A stretch of DNA of 64,000 nucleotides from Pezizomycotina sp. ARF18. Its lineage: Eukaryota; Ascomycota. Shown here in pieces: positions 1 to 13,299 of this stretch. Positions within the stretch are counted from its first letter, which is position 1. The number at the start of each line of letters is the position of its first letter. The stretch covers positions 1 through 64,000 of the forward strand of contig AZLU01000082.1 of the NCBI GenBank assembly GCA_002224055.1, written 5' to 3'. The position numbers and the translations under genes were made by a program. The notes beneath the pieces are model-generated. The model did no database searches. It saw only the letters and a list, made by a program, of their open reading frames with translations, and was not told the origin of the DNA.

Positions 1-975
1 GTATGTCATACGCGACGATTCTGCCTTTTGATATTCCGGGTTGCGGGGGCTGAGTCCTGGCGCAAGCTGGCGGAGGAAGCGTTTCTTTTATACGTCTTTT
101 TTCCAACGCCCGCCGCGGAATATCAAAAGATCTTCTTACCTTGGGATTCGTTTGATCCTTAGTTCGGTAGCTATCGGCTATGAGGAATGTCTTCTTAGTG
201 ACAAAACAGAATAATAACAATTTGCCTAACTTAAAAATCTCAAACGGTAAGCTATTAGAATACTGACGTCCTACTTATTGCTTGGCAAGACTTGGCCTTT
301 TTCGTTTTTCTACAAATTCACCTAATTATTCAAAGCTGAGGACGATTAGAATCGATAGTCAGCGTTTTTTTTTTTTTTTTTTTTTTTGAACTTAGTTCTC
401 GTGCCATGTTTCATCCCCACGTTCCAGTGCGCTCTTTGAGATGGATAGCTGCCTGAACGTTCTAAAAGAAGAAGAGCAGAGACAGAAATACAGCATTATA
501 TTCTTCTCACTAGAACTCCATCAGCACACGCTTTCGGCCTCTCCGTCAACACCATGTCCTCCCAAGTTACAAAGTTTCGGTCTCGTAGGGAATTATGAAG
601 CCCCACCCTCAACAACACTAACAAAAAAAAAAAGAAAAAGCTGCTGAGGAACATAAGACTGGCCGCGCTTAGCCCAAGCGAAAGAAGAAAAGCAGAAAAA
701 GGAAAGAAATAAGAGTGTCATTTATTTCTTGTCAGGAAGAAACTGTGTAGCAAAGAAAGAAAGAGAAAAATGAGAAAGGTTATTCCAAACGGAGGGAAAT
801 GGTCATATATCCGAAACCAATTTTTGAATATCCAATTCGATAACGGGTGTCAGAGGAGAGCGAGAGAATACGAGGTTCCGAATAAGAGCCTTAACGGCGA
901 TTGTTTAAACGTCTGAGATCCAATGCAAATCGTGGGTTTTGGAATTAGGCGCCGTGAAAAAAAAGCACTACGTTC

Positions 976-1006
<31 letters not shown>

Positions 1007-2809
1007 CCGAGCGAAGGGCGCTTCCAGCTGTCGAATCTGAACCTTCGACTGGAACTATTTGTTTCTTGAACAAACATATCAAAAGAATGATACTCTAGAG
1101 GCTGCGCGAGTACGCGTATGCCCCAGTGCCGAGTCTAAGGCCTTTTTTTTTTTTCCAACTCCGAAAGCCGAAATGGAGCTTAACAAGAGCGCCCTCTTTT
1201 AGGCCCAAAGCGAGATAATAGTCGCAGCGGCAGCGCAATGTGGCTTGGGGTTTATGGCTGGCTGGTGAGATCACGCTGGTTCATGGCACAGGATTGACCT
1301 ACACATTGCCTTGGTTCTCCTCAATTAGGAACCGATACGAAAAGTCAGGTATTGAAGCAATATTCTAAGTAATTCTGACCTTTTGTCTAAGCCTGGGTAA
1401 AGGATGAAACGTCTATTCACGTGCAAGAACTCGCTATAATAGGTATTAATATCGAAGGAGACCTGCATGCTGCATATCGAACTCGGCCTGCTTTGCGTCG
1501 TTTCCCCTGCCGCCCCCTTTTTTTTTTTTTTTTTTTTACCTGTATCCCAGCACCACGTCTCTCCCCTTCTAACTAGTTCACTCCTATTTACCGGTTGATG
1601 AATCTTCGGCGATCATCCCTTTTCCAAGATCGATCTATCTCAAACGCGTTAAACGCGAAGGGTATATTATCATCGGAGTACTTCATTACTTAAGTATTGC
1701 TAAATCTATCTATCAATATATACTGTGAACAATGCTCAGCCCAGTAGTTGAAGACTATCGGAGGGAACCGATATAGGAGTAGTCGCGATGCATTGGGCAG
1801 ATGCTCAGAGAGCGTCACGACAACTTACACCAAAATGATCATGGAACCGTGGAAGAATAGTATCCGGCTACGATCCGCTGTGTTACATGCATCTCCGATA
1901 GCTGATCTTCTACTACTACAATATTTTTTGGTGCTTCCCGCTTGTCATGATCCCGCCCCCCCAAGCGAAATTTGAAAAGGGCTCGTTTCCAAGGGAAAGA
2001 AGTAGGCAACGACAGAAAAGAAGACCAGCACATCACGTTCATCATGTTATACTGCATTAGAGTCATCGACTCATCGTTGCGGGAAAAACAAATAAAGTGG
2101 TACGCTCTCCTCCCGAATATTCGGCAACTTCGGTAATCGCTGGAATAGACAGAAAAAGGACAGCGCCCCTGAATAAATCTCCGAGGATTCAGGGCAACTT
2201 TTTTTGGTCCCAAGCTTATCACCACACGCTTTGTGATATTGATATCCGACGAAAAGAAATAAAGCTGGCACTGGTTGGTATAAGGTACTCGCTACACAGC
2301 AAAGGGAGGAAACGTGTCTACGTCCGGCGGTCAAATTTGAATGAAATCGCCTTACATCTTAGCCTTCCGGGCCCAAGGGGGAAACGGTTGCCCGAATTGG
2401 AGTTCGAACGTCATACCATAAGTGACAAGGGAACACAGGGACATCCATGGAAGACCGTGTTTCATATCACCACTTCTTAGTTGAATTTTTTTATCTTTCT
2501 TTCTTTATCTTATTATTTTCTACCTGCTCTTGATTATCTTTTTAGTATACATCAAAGGAAAAAAGGGACCGTTGTCTAACATGGTACTTGTCCCACGCTT
2601 TTCTCTTCGTCCCCCACGGCAAGAAAGAGAGTTGAAACAGTTCTTACTTTGAACGACCCAAAACCCTCTGGCTATAAGTGGAAAGGATATCATACGTTCT
2701 ACAAGGATCAACCGTTCCCCAGTTTTGTTTGTTTTTTTCTGAAAATAAAATAAAAGCACACTTAGTACTATTTTTAAGAATAATACTTTTTTTTTTTTTT
2801 TTCTTCCTT
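1..2809. other. Left-edge region without a supportable gene
   Basis: No family motif could be read in either strand. Several 60-130-codon frames exist (for example 2097-2480 plus and 1839-2225 minus), but they overlap each other, match nothing I recognise and have no splice-linked continuation. The stretch contains long homopolymers, including T23 at 365-387 and A25 at 976-1000. The last few hundred bases are probably the 3' flank of the cytochrome b5 reductase gene that ends at 2810. Confidence 0.5.
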
Positions 2810-4307
2810 TTAGAATTTAGACTTGTTCGAAGTATAACCCAGGTCTTGAGGATGCCGGAAATCGGGCCTTGGTCCTTTGGAGACTTCTTTCTCCGCTGAT
2901 GGCCTTCATCATGGCCGGCGGGCCGCAGACGAAGATCTGCCCTTCGTCCTTGGTCCGGGCAGACCTGCTTCAGAGCTCCTTGGTGATGTAACCGGAGTTC
3001 CCGACAAATTCCCTAAAAAAAAAAAAAAAGAAAGCAAAGCCGTTAGGATCAACATTACTCTTCTCCTCTCGCGCATGAAATCCATATTTGTAAAGGGAGG
3101 AGAAAGGAGGGTTATTGGGGGGTAGGATTGGTTTGTTGGGAATGGAAAAAAAAAAAAAGAAAGACGCAAAACGCAAAACGCACGACGGCGGCTTCTCGAG
3201 CACGTAGAACGCCCTGAACCTGAGGGAACGTATTCAAACTGTGCGAGCTGCTTCCTCAGCAGTATATCTCCCGCGACGTTGGCGTACACGAGCGTGATCT
3301 TCGTCTTGTCCGCGCTGCGGGTTTTCAGAATGGCCTCATGAGCTGGTACATAGTGTGATGCCCGTGCCGCCGGCGATCAGGACGATGTGCTTGTGCTTTG
3401 TTGGCTTCCCAGGGGTACTTGGGGAGAGGGCCCTTGAAGGATAGACGTTGCTCGGCGCCATGTCGTGGATGTGCGTGGACATGGGGCCGTCAGGATATTT
3501 TTCACCAGGAGGTCAAGGTAGCCGCGCTGGTCCTCGTCGGAGATGGGCGCGTGTACGGACGGATGGTAGGCTTCTTGCCTCGGGCTTGATACTTGGTGAG
3601 GTGGCCGCTGCAGTAATTCAAAAAGAACACGAAAGCCGTTATAAAACAAGACATAATGCAATTCGTGCCATCGGAGACTCACAAGCAATCTTGAGACCGC
3701 TAACATGATCCCTGGATGGGAGTTCAAAGCGGAATTTTTGAGTCTATAAGAAACGTATCACGAACGTTTTTTTCCTTTTTTATTAGTTGCTACTCCACCG
3801 TCGCAGAGCCAAGCGGAGGTCATCGATCAGACGAACATTGTGGTTGTAAGGTTCAACGCTGATAAGCTGTAAAAGTCGGTAAAACAAAATCTCCAGTTAG
3901 CACCATGTTCACTACAATACCAATTGTCGCAGCAATTAACGATAAGGAAAAGGTTCCCTTCACCTTTAGGTCCACCCACTGATCATCTCCCTTGAGCGTC
4001 GCGATAGCCGGCGCAGCGGCTTCGCGAACAGACTCTCCTAGTACTATAATAGTAACCAGCTGCTGCTCCGCCCAGGACCCAGATGTGTTCGAAATGCCTC
4101 GCCTTTACCGGATGCGTAGAATAGCGGCGGAAGTTCTGTTAATCCAAACTGATTAGCAAGACAATCTCTTTTTTTCTCCAGGTGGAAGTACAATCGGGCC
4201 CAATTGGTTAATAGGAGAGCATATAGCTCGAGTATATTGGCGTACCTGCATGGCGGGCTGCTGCAGCCAACGCGCCTGCAGGCGTTGAATAGCTGACGAG
4301 AAAACAT
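2810..4307 (-). CDS. mcr1: NADH-cytochrome b5 reductase, mitochondrial (Mcr1-like)
   Basis: FAD-dependent reductase that passes electrons from NADH to cytochrome b5 or other acceptors at the mitochondrial membrane or intermembrane space. Read on the minus strand, the start at 4307 gives a basic N-terminus (MFSRQLFNACRRV), then an exon with a hydrophobic anchor (HIWVLGGAAAGYYYST). The FAD-binding part is seen as PISDEDQRGYLDLLVK and GPMSTHIHDM. The NAD-binding part is seen as IVLIAGGTGIT, MYQLM and KITLVYANVAGDILLRKQL. The C-terminal VCGPPAMMKAISGE is followed by LGYTSEQV and a stop at 2810. These blocks lie in different frames, so at least five one-base indels interrupt the gene, yet every signature motif survives. 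Family membership is secure. The mitochondrial isoform rather than the ER Cbr1 type is inferred from the N-terminus. Confidence 0.9.
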
Positions 4308-5189
4308 CGCGGGACGGGGATCGGTGTCAATTTGTTTTGTCCTTCTCCAGGGAGCTCTGATATAGTTCCAATTAACTGATATATATAGGAGGACGGTCAA
4401 TTGCGGTTTGACAGGTGCTCATAAATAGTTTTGTTTATAATTAAGCTATTGCAAGCAATTTTGAATTTGTAATATAAACAACCTTAGCTTCCGGAATAAA
4501 GTGGGGGAATTTCACCATTCCCTGCATAGTTCACCCTAGTAATACCTACTTAAGCAGCAGAAACCCGGGCCCCCCGGCTTAAAAAATTACTTACCTTATT
4601 ATAATCACATACAAACAGCAAAACCACTCGCCACTACCACCAAGACGTCAACACGCGACCAAGGTTCAATAAGCTTCATGAGGTCACAGATGTCTCACGA
4701 TTTGTAGAGGCCCTTATTCTTGGAAATAAAGGGAACGGCAGGAATATAATGGTATGTATATGTGAAAGTTTTGATACTAGGATCTCAATGCCTATGAAGT
4801 TTGTATTCCAAGGATCACTATGCTAAGGAAAGAAGAAAAAGCGGTCCTCCGTAAAACCTCCCATGTGGATGAACACAATAACGAGCATTAACAAGTACAG
4901 TAAAAGAAATAGTCTACTTCACAAATGCGAAAGAAGACAACAGGAGTAGAGACTGCTCAGAGAGGAAGAAAAAGCAAATTCCATGTCATAGAAACGACTG
5001 AACGCCAGTGCCGTTATAGGAGAATAAATGTAGAATGTAGAAGGTCTTTCATAAATCTGAACGTTAAAAAAAAAAAAAAAGAAAAGAAAAAAGGAAATTG
5101 AAGTCGAATAAAATTCTTGATCAACGATGATTGTAATGGTCGCGTGTGAGTTCCAATTCAACAAACGATACTTAATCTTTGTGGCATCT
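4308..5189. other. Intergenic region between mcr1 and ngg1
   Basis: About 0.9 kb between the 5' end of the b5 reductase gene and the 3' end of the Ada3 gene, both minus-strand. It should hold the mcr1 promoter. It is AT-rich, with an A15 tract near 5066. No coding signal was recognised. Confidence 0.5.
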
Positions 5190-7359
5190 TCATTCGTCGT
5201 CCAGTTTCGGCATCACCAGCTGCTCCTTTGCTTCTAGCACAGCCATGACAGCAGGATCAAAGATCGTTTCCTTGGGAATAAGCGTGACAGTTTTATCAAG
5301 ACGGGGCCGATGGTGTCACTCCACTTTTGCGCCGTTCCATAACCGTCTTGGCCACATCCCCGATACCTGGTCTTGCAGCGCCAGCATTAACATGTCCGTT
5401 GGGTCCAGCAGTTTCTTCTTCGCCTTATGCCTCTTGTCCTCTTGAGTACGCCTGGTCGACCTGTTTGTCGAGATCATCCAAGATAGTAGAGTACTCTTGG
5501 TAGGCGAGCTGCTCCTTTAGCAATTCCGTTAGCCTAGCTTTCCGGGCTCCGTTCCGGACAGAAACGGCTCGTAGTTCAGCTTGAAGTTGCCGCAGCCTGG
5601 CGGAAACTTCGTCATCCTGGCGATCCTGGAAGTGGAACGTATCAGAGGGTGCTACGAGGCCCATATATACGAGTTCCTGCCGTATCCTCTCTTCGACCGT
5701 GGCATAGTCTGGTCGATTGGCCTGTACCTTCCAGTCCTTGGGTTGGATGTGGCCCTCGGCAGCGGAATGTGCTAGCGGCCGATTGTCTTTGGCGTTTGAA
5801 CCGGAAGATGACTGGGTGGGCTGTTGCGAGGAGTCCTGTGTTTGGCTAGGCTCGGCCGTGCCGCTGGTTCCGCCAGCGTTCCCCATCGCCACATCTCCGC
5901 CGTGCAGCGGCTTGCTGTTCTTGTTGCTGCTGCTGCTCGTCGGTCTCTTCTGACATTAGGCCAGCCATGACACGTGAAAGAAGCGGCCCTAAGGAAACCT
6001 GAGATGTTTCTAGAACGTTATCTGATAGATCATCAGGGTTGCCTCGAGGTGTGTTTTCGGTAGACTCGAGTTCTCCGATGGCCTATTGCCGTCTTCTTCT
6101 GCCCAAGCTTCCAAGTAATGCCGTCCGAGCGCAGGGATAATGTACGGGTGACTCGGTCACCCTATGCAAGCTTCGTTAGTGTGACTTATAAGAGGAATTC
6201 CGGTTTATCAACAAAGGCTTACGATAGATCCTTACCCTTTCTCTTAAAAATGCCATATCTTCCTCATTGTAAGGCCGGAAATAGGGTTCTATGTACGCGG
6301 TAAAAGTGTTCATGGCGACCTGGTTGGTGGGTTTAGCCCTCGAAAGTCTCATCGGGCGGATCTCCGGGAAGAGGTGAGTGATATCCTTCATTGGGAACAT
6401 TGCCACGGAATATATCTTTTCTTCTCTTCCACAGTTGTTTCTGGTGTGACCGCCCCTATCTCGTACACCGAAGATCGTCATCGAGCTCTTGGTACACAAT
6501 GACTGGGGCATTGGTGGAGGCTGCCATGTCTGAAACCTCATCCTCCTCTTCCTTTTTGGTACTGCCAGCTTGCGAATAGTCGGATTCTTCTCCGTCGGAT
6601 CCTGATGCTTTGCGCTTTTTGATATTTGACCTTCCCTCGGTTGACTCTTCTGTAAAAGTAAAGTAGAAGTCAGTCAGTACTGTAACCTGGCAAGTCAAGG
6701 TGATACAAGCCGGAGTATTTCCCCGGAAGTCAGTGTAGCGGAAGTTGAAGAAAAAAATTTTTTTTGACGAACCCTTAACGACAACATTCGATGGCGCCTG
6801 CGACGTCGCTTGGTGCGCGCCGAGCGCATGCGGTCTACTCGCGCTTGAATCCCTTCTCCTCCTCCTTGTCGCGATCCTTTAGCTTCTCGCTCCTCCTGTC
6901 TGGAATCTGATCTCTGCCTCCTCCGCTCCTCTCGTCGCGATCCTGTATACTCTCTCCCTGGCCTCTTTTTCCGCCCTCTCCTTCTCCTCCTCGCGCCGCT
7001 TCACCAGCTTCGTCGTCATCCGGAGCGCCATGTGATCGCTAGCCTGGGAGCGGCTCTTAGCCGCCATAGCGATCGCCTTGAGGTCTTGCGTTAGCTGTTG
7101 TATTGCGCTGACGTCGGTATCGCGTTCGAGTTTAGTGATGAGCCGTTGCCCCATTGCTTGCGAGTCGGAGGAGGCGCCAAGACCTGTTATATACTTGTCG
7201 ATGATCTCATTGTAGCTTGGGACAATAGCTGCCGGCCCGCCGTCGGCGTGGTCTGATGAGGGGAAGTCGAATACGGACGCCGGCGTCGTGTTTTCGGCTG
7301 CGGCTGCGGTTGCGGCCTATCGAACCCCGGCTTTTGCCTTTGCCTTTGCCAGCCGGCAT
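5190..7359 (-). CDS. ngg1: SAGA/ADA complex subunit Ngg1 (Ada3)
   Basis: Adaptor subunit of the Gcn5 histone acetyltransferase module in SAGA and ADA, acting in the nucleus. The chosen start at 7359 gives the basic [12 protein letters not shown], as in fungal Ngg1 proteins. A highly charged middle part follows ([20 protein letters not shown] near 6940-7000). Next is the conserved block [19 protein letters not shown] around 6240-6290. The Ada3 C-terminal domain near 5430-5660 includes [18 protein letters not shown] and [16 protein letters not shown]. The end, after a frame change, reads [12 protein letters not shown] and stops at 5190. Several one-base frame changes and introns separate these blocks. 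The C-terminal heptad-like region is the one known to contact Ada2/Gcn5 in yeast. Identification rests on the C-terminal domain, which is distinctive; exon limits are uncertain. Confidence 0.85.
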
Positions 7360-9024
7360 TTTTTTGGTCGTCGTCGTTAAATCGAATTAAAATAAAAGGG
7401 GTATAGAGGTATGCGTTAAAGGGAAGAGAGATTGAGAAAGAAATTAAACGTGAACAAGGAGAATTAAGAAGGGAAAAGCTGTTGGAGGCAGCGATGGTCA
7501 ACGCAGAGTGTATATGAGACAATTGCCTTCGCCGATTTTTGACGAAATTCGTACGTTTAAGAAATCTATAATTGCTTTTCTTCGTAAAGTTTTCTTGGCA
7601 TTTTCAAATATAATGTGAGCGAAAATGCGAGGAAAGCCAGGTTCGAACCTTTTATAAAAAAAAAGGACGGGATATAGGATAGACTGACTTCAAAGTCACC
7701 TTGATACCTATCCTTCAATAAGTAGTTTAAATGTAAGTGACCGGTTCCCCGATATCTGCTAGTATAATTGGGGGCCGTCGGATTGGACGTTCGGCGTCTC
7801 TCTTCAAAATTTTACTGGTAATCGGGAATCGGCGTTGAGTTACTCACGCCTGTCGTACGTATCGGTCGGTACGTGTACCTGAACGCGAAAGAATATTAGC
7901 GCTCCATGCAGCCCCGCCCAGAAGGAAAGAGGTAATACCTTCGGGAACGTGCTTTACGCAGACGAGCAAAGAATGACTTGATGCCTTTTTTTTTTTTTTT
8001 TTTTGAGATTGTGGAGTTGTTGTTTTTGTGGTTAGAAGGGGAAAAAGAAAAGAAAGAAGAATATTTTTGGTCATTAATAAAATATAACGAGTAAGAAGAT
8101 AAATATGAAATAAAATAAAATATGAAATGAAATGAAATGAAATAAAAATAAATAGAAATAAAAATAAATAAAAAATATTTATCCACCAATAATAATCAGT
8201 ATTAACCCGCAGGACCGTCAAACAAGGGGAATTTTAGCTCTTTAGCCCAAACAGACAGACGATTTTCTTGGGTTTGTTTACAAGCCGCGATTTCTTCAAC
8301 GCTGCAAAATTACTTTCGTATGATTCTTGAGTATGTATCAACAGTATAAATGAGTGTCCGTTCAGTGGGTGAGATATAAAAAATATATATATGTGTAGAC
8401 TATGAAAGTGAATTAGATTCTTTTTAGCAATCACGTCTCCGCCAAACTTATTTGATAAAATAAACTCGAAGAAATACTGCTAGATACAAAAGTGTTTATC
8501 GCTTCTTACCTTTATCTGGGTACATACATGAAAGAATGTCATAGCGTTCCCTAATGGCAGTATGAGAGGAGAGAAGTACCTAGGCCTACAGGGCTTAAGA
8601 ACGAATAGTATAACAATATACTACTGTCTAGGGACATATACAAGCAACAAGATTACCTGTATATATAATTATATATCCTAAACGATTTATGTCGCCAAAA
8701 GTTATAAAAATAAAAAGTAAAAATAAAAAATAAAAGCGTGTAAAGCAAAACGCTGATTTCAACATCCGCTCAAATACATCCAATACAAGTCTGTCTGGCC
8801 AACCTTAGCTTGAAAGGCTGTGTCGTCGAGACTACCCAGATATCGCAAAAGAAAGAAAAAACCCATGCCTCCAAATACTCAGTGCAATGCTAATAAACCA
8901 TACTTAAGCATAAGATATACTTTAATTCTAAAAAATGCTCAAGTTAAAACACCACAGGAAGACAAAAAAAAAAAAAAAAAAAAAGGAAGAAAGATACCAA
9001 CCGTAAACGAATCCAAAATCCCAA
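7360..9024. other. Intergenic region between ngg1 and urease
   Basis: About 1.7 kb containing the ngg1 promoter and the urease 3' flank. It is AT-rich from 8050 to 8750, with T18 near 7987 and A-runs near 8965. A 37-base imperfect inverted repeat lies at 7677-7713, and a GGTTCGAACC palindrome at 7640-7649. No coding region was recognised. A 97-125-codon minus-strand frame here is mostly Phe/Tyr/Ile from AT-rich repeats. Confidence 0.5.
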
Positions 9025-12000
9025 TTAGAAGAGGAAATAGTTTTGCGTTAGAGGTAATTCGTCCGATGGCTCGGCCGTACAAGGGAATCCATCTGCTCTA
9101 CGACGTAAGATTCCGGGTCGACCTTCATCTTCGGCATACTGTCGTTGAACTTCATATCCCTCCACGTTCCTACATCCTTGACAGGTTCGACTCTGCTTTT
9201 AAGGTTGTAGGAACCGACGACACCGTTTTCAATGGATCTTTTGAGACGAATGTGATGCTCGTTTGTGGACCAGAGGCTGCAGAAGATTTTAGAGTCAGTT
9301 TCAACCGTTCTTCCAAGATGATTGAGGTCTACAAGAGGAAAGCATACTCCGAACATGGACGTCCTATGATCGGCTGAACAGTAGGGATGGAGGCGTTCGC
9401 GTCACCCATTTGCGCCCAGGTGATGAAACCAGATTTCAACTAAGTGAAATATCCGATTAATAACTCTCTAAGGATTAATTGTAGCTGGCAGACGAGTCGA
9501 GGGAGAAACTTACACCATGGTAGGCTTCGCGCCGAAGTGTGCAGGATCCCACAGCACGAGATCTGCTAGCTTACCGGCCTCTTACAGAACCGATTATATG
9601 GCTCATACCGTGTGCAATGGCTGGATTTATGGTATATTTCGATATGTACCGTTTAACTCTGTAGTTGTCGGCGCCAATCTCAGCGTCCTCACCAACGGGC
9701 CTCGCTGCTCCTATTCTTGCTCGCTGTCTTCCACGTTCGCAGAATAACCTCTCCGCACCTACCATGGCTTGGGAATCGATGAATCATGCTGATAGCCCAG
9801 TGTCATGCAGGACGTCTAAATCGTGGTTGTGTTAGAATGTCTATCAATTCCTCCCGATACAAAAGCTGTCGCCTTTCCAGAAAATGCAAAGGATATTCGG
9901 TAGGTATTATTTACCTTCAGCTGCTATGGTTTCCGCTCTTATGCGGCTCTCGGCGAAAGCTATATCTTCCGATATATTCTTAGAAAGGCTAGAGATTCTG
10001 TTAGCGATAATTCAGAAGTTCAGAAAACAGGGAAATGGAGAGATACTTACTGATGGCAGACCATAAGCATATCGAGGTGTTCATCCAGGGTGTTTCTGTT
10101 CCCAGCCGTTAGTAGTTGTAAGCTTGAAGATAGAACATATAGTCGCTGCAATCTTTTGCTCTTACCTCGTGAATGGCCTCGTCGGGTTGGTACTCGAAGG
10201 CAAGACGTTCGGCGTGCTTTGAGATGTTAGTACACTTGCTAAGTCCATTTCACTGGCGAAAAAGGAACCGAAACTCACCTCGACAACACTGATAATGTCC
10301 GGCGCATGACCACCTCCAGCGCCTTCGGTGTGTAGGTATGGATTGTTTTCCTTTGAAGGCTCCTATTGTCTGTTCGACGAAGCCGGACTCGTTCAAGGTA
10401 TCTGGGAGGTACCATTAGACACCATCTTCGTATACACTCCTTTTTTTTTTTCCGGTAACGAACCTGTATGAATAAGACACTGAATATCATTTTCATCGCA
10501 GACAGTTAAGCAGTATCGATCGCGGCAGGAGTAGTTCCCCAGTCTTCGTGTAATTTCAAACCTAAATTGTAGAAAAATAATTAGCATGTTTCTAAAACTC
10601 AGAATATTTTTGCGCTTTAGGTGTAACTTACCGACTGCACCAGCATCAACTTGATCCTGTAGCCCTTTGCACTGCTGTCGTTACCTTTACCAGTGACGCC
10701 ATAGTTAACAGGTAAAGAATCGCATGCCTGCAGCATCCATTTCAGATACGTCGCGCTAGGAGTACACGTCGTTGCAGCGGTTCCCGTTGATGGCTGTGCC
10801 TCCTCCTAGATGTGGTGATACCAGAAGCGAGCGATTCCGTGGCCTGCTGCGGCATATATAGTGCGCATGGGTATCGAAGGCTCCGCGGTGACAATTTTTC
10901 CTTCTCCAGCAATGACATCGGTGTTGGATCCAACTACGAGACCCGGGTGGACGCCGTCCATTATATCCGGGTTACCCGCTTTACCAATGCCAACATATTT
11001 CCTTTTTTGACGCCAATGTCGGCTTTGTAGATACCCGACCAATCGACGACTAACGCGTTCGTAATAAAAGGTCCAACATTCATCGTCGCTCCTCCCACTA
11101 GCTTGACCCATACCTTCTCTAATCGTCTTGCCGCCGCCAAACTTGCATTCCTCGCCGTAGATTGTATAGTCTTGTTCAACTTTTATCCACAGCTTCGTGT
11201 CCCCCAATCTCAAGATATCGCCGGTCGTCGGGCCAAACATGGCAGTATACGCCTCCCTTTCAAGGGAGAAAGGTTTAACAATCCGAGCTTCATTAACTAA
11301 GGATGGAAGATGGCAAAAGTTTCCTTGTTGTAATCTTTCCAGAATAGCGTCCGTATCCGATATCGAGTCCTGTTATAGAACCGATTAGTATACTCCAAAC
11401 CGAATCATAAGGTTAAAAAAATGTGAAAAAAAGGGCCCTCACCTTCTACGATGCTATTTCCTCACGGATGACCTTATTACCACCGAGCTCAACGAGAGAG
11501 ACTGTTTTTGATTCTCCAGGCTCAAACCTGACAGCGGTTCCGGCTGCAATGTCGAGCCTAAACCCAACGACTGGAGTCGGTCGAATTCTAGCAGCGGATT
11601 GGTTCAATAAAGTGGTAATGCGACCCAACTAGTAACACACGTATTAGGAATCAATACCTACTTTTAACTAACGACAAATCTACCAAATAAAGGGAATAAT
11701 ATATACTTGAACAGGTCGGTCGCCCTTGTTAGTGACACGCAACCGTATCCTCTTTTTTCCTGCATTCATCTGGATCTTCCCTTTCGCTGCGATGACCACG
11801 CCGGCTGTGCTGTATATTCGTACGCAGAGGGCTCATCCAGTTTAAATTTTGAGGATGGCGGCGCTGGTAAGAAGCTTCATATAGGGCCATTTCTATGTCA
11901 CCCTCTTCGGAAGCGATAGGATCGTGCACTATTTGCATAACAGCGTCAGAACTGATAAGATATACGCGCAACCTATATATATATGGAAATTTCTTGATTG

Positions 12001-12834
12001 GTACAAACCGGTGACCAAGTATGTGCCATCTTAAAGGTTCCTTCAACCTACATATTGGTCAGTCTATTAGTTCAATCTGCAGAATATAAAGGCGAAAGAG
12101 AACCCTCCCTCCAAAAAAAAAAAAAAAAAAACCATTTGCGAAAGCATCAAAGTGAATATTGCAAGAGTAAGGTTGTGCAAACTGACCTGAATCTCAGGAA
12201 CTAAGGCTTCAACACTAGGTAGGACATGCCGACGACCCAACTGCGTTTCCCGATGTCCATAAGCTCGGCCACGCTGTGGTTGCCATCGCGGATGAGCTAC
12301 TCAAAAGCAACTAAATATTAGCTACTTTTCTTTCGACAATTCTTCCGTAGCCCGCTTTTTGATAGCATGAGGCCCAAACTCGTCCAATTCCCAACCCCAT
12401 GTAACTCTCCACTTTACGAAAGTCAAATTTACCTCTTGTAAATTGTTTGCAATAGTGCCTGCGAGAGCCAATTAGCAATTACCACTGCGGAAATAAAAGA
12501 AGTATTTAAAAAAATAGAGTAAAAAATAAAACTTACGACAGCTTCGACATGGTTGAGCTTGACGCCCTTGCCAGGCGCCTCTGGGCTAGGAAGCCCGTTG
12601 TGACAGTATAAGCTTGTCAAGCTAGAGGGGAAAATCCGTGCAGAAGTTAGTTTTTTAGTTTGCGACCTTCCACATGCCCAACTCCACTAGATTCCCAAAA
12701 TCCCTCCCCTAACCGCCGGAAAAATGAAGTCCCGTTTACACCCGAATAACCGGACGCAAAGAAGCAGAAAAGAAGTGTGGATGCATGCAAGTTTGGAGTA
12801 AGTAGCGACATACCTCTCTTGGAATCAAATGCAT
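9025..12834 (-). CDS. Urease (nickel-dependent, single-chain fungal type)
   Basis: Cytosolic enzyme hydrolysing urea to ammonia and carbamate; fungal ureases fuse the gamma, beta and alpha parts in one chain. The start at 12834 gives MHLIPRE, then a GT intron. The gamma part continues with LDKLILSQ and [17 protein letters not shown] near 12210-12300. The beta part reads [19 protein letters not shown] near 11500. The alpha part starts [18 protein letters not shown] at 11240 and continues with [15 protein letters not shown]. The nickel HxH motif is [11 protein letters not shown] near 10840-10880. The carbamylated lysine lies in [15 protein letters not shown] near 10550, and a further ligand region in [14 protein letters not shown] near 10300-10340. 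[17 protein letters not shown] follows near 9600-9660. The end is [10 protein letters not shown], then [10 protein letters not shown] and a stop at 9025. Frames change many times, sometimes twice in one exon, but no catalytic residue I can check is lost. Confidence 0.97.
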
Positions 12835-13265
12835 GTCTGTTCCGGTGCCTTTCCCTTTTTGTTACCGATAGTCAAGATAGGTATTTGTCGGTTTGGCCGA
12901 CGGAAAAGAGAAAGATAGATAAATTCAAATAGATAAGGATAACTTTTAGGTAAGAAATTTGATTGAAGAAGAAAGAGATAATGCTCAGGAGACCGCAAAC
13001 GCTCGCAAGGGTATCTTGGTGACTGTCTAAGGAGATGAGATAACGGAAATGACGCGGGTAATAAGAATAAGTTTAAAATTTGAAATCACAAGCTTGTCGT
13101 GGGTATCGTGTAGTTTTTTGTGCGCCGTGCCGCCATCAAAAAAAAAAAAAAAAAAAAGAGGAGAGTAGAAGGAAGCTCGAGAGCCCACGATGTACGAATC
13201 TCTGGAGAATGGAGTAGACGACGGGAATTTGAACGCAATTTATAGACAAAATTCGAGTTTTGAAG

Positions 13266-13299
<34 letters not shown>

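Noticed and set aside
2097-2480. 127-codon plus-strand open frame
   Set aside because: No family signature, overlaps other frames of similar length, no promoter or splice support.
7620-7720. tRNA gene suggested by GGTTCGAACCT at 7640 resembling a B box
   Set aside because: No A box at the right distance on either strand, and no acceptor or anticodon stem can be formed.
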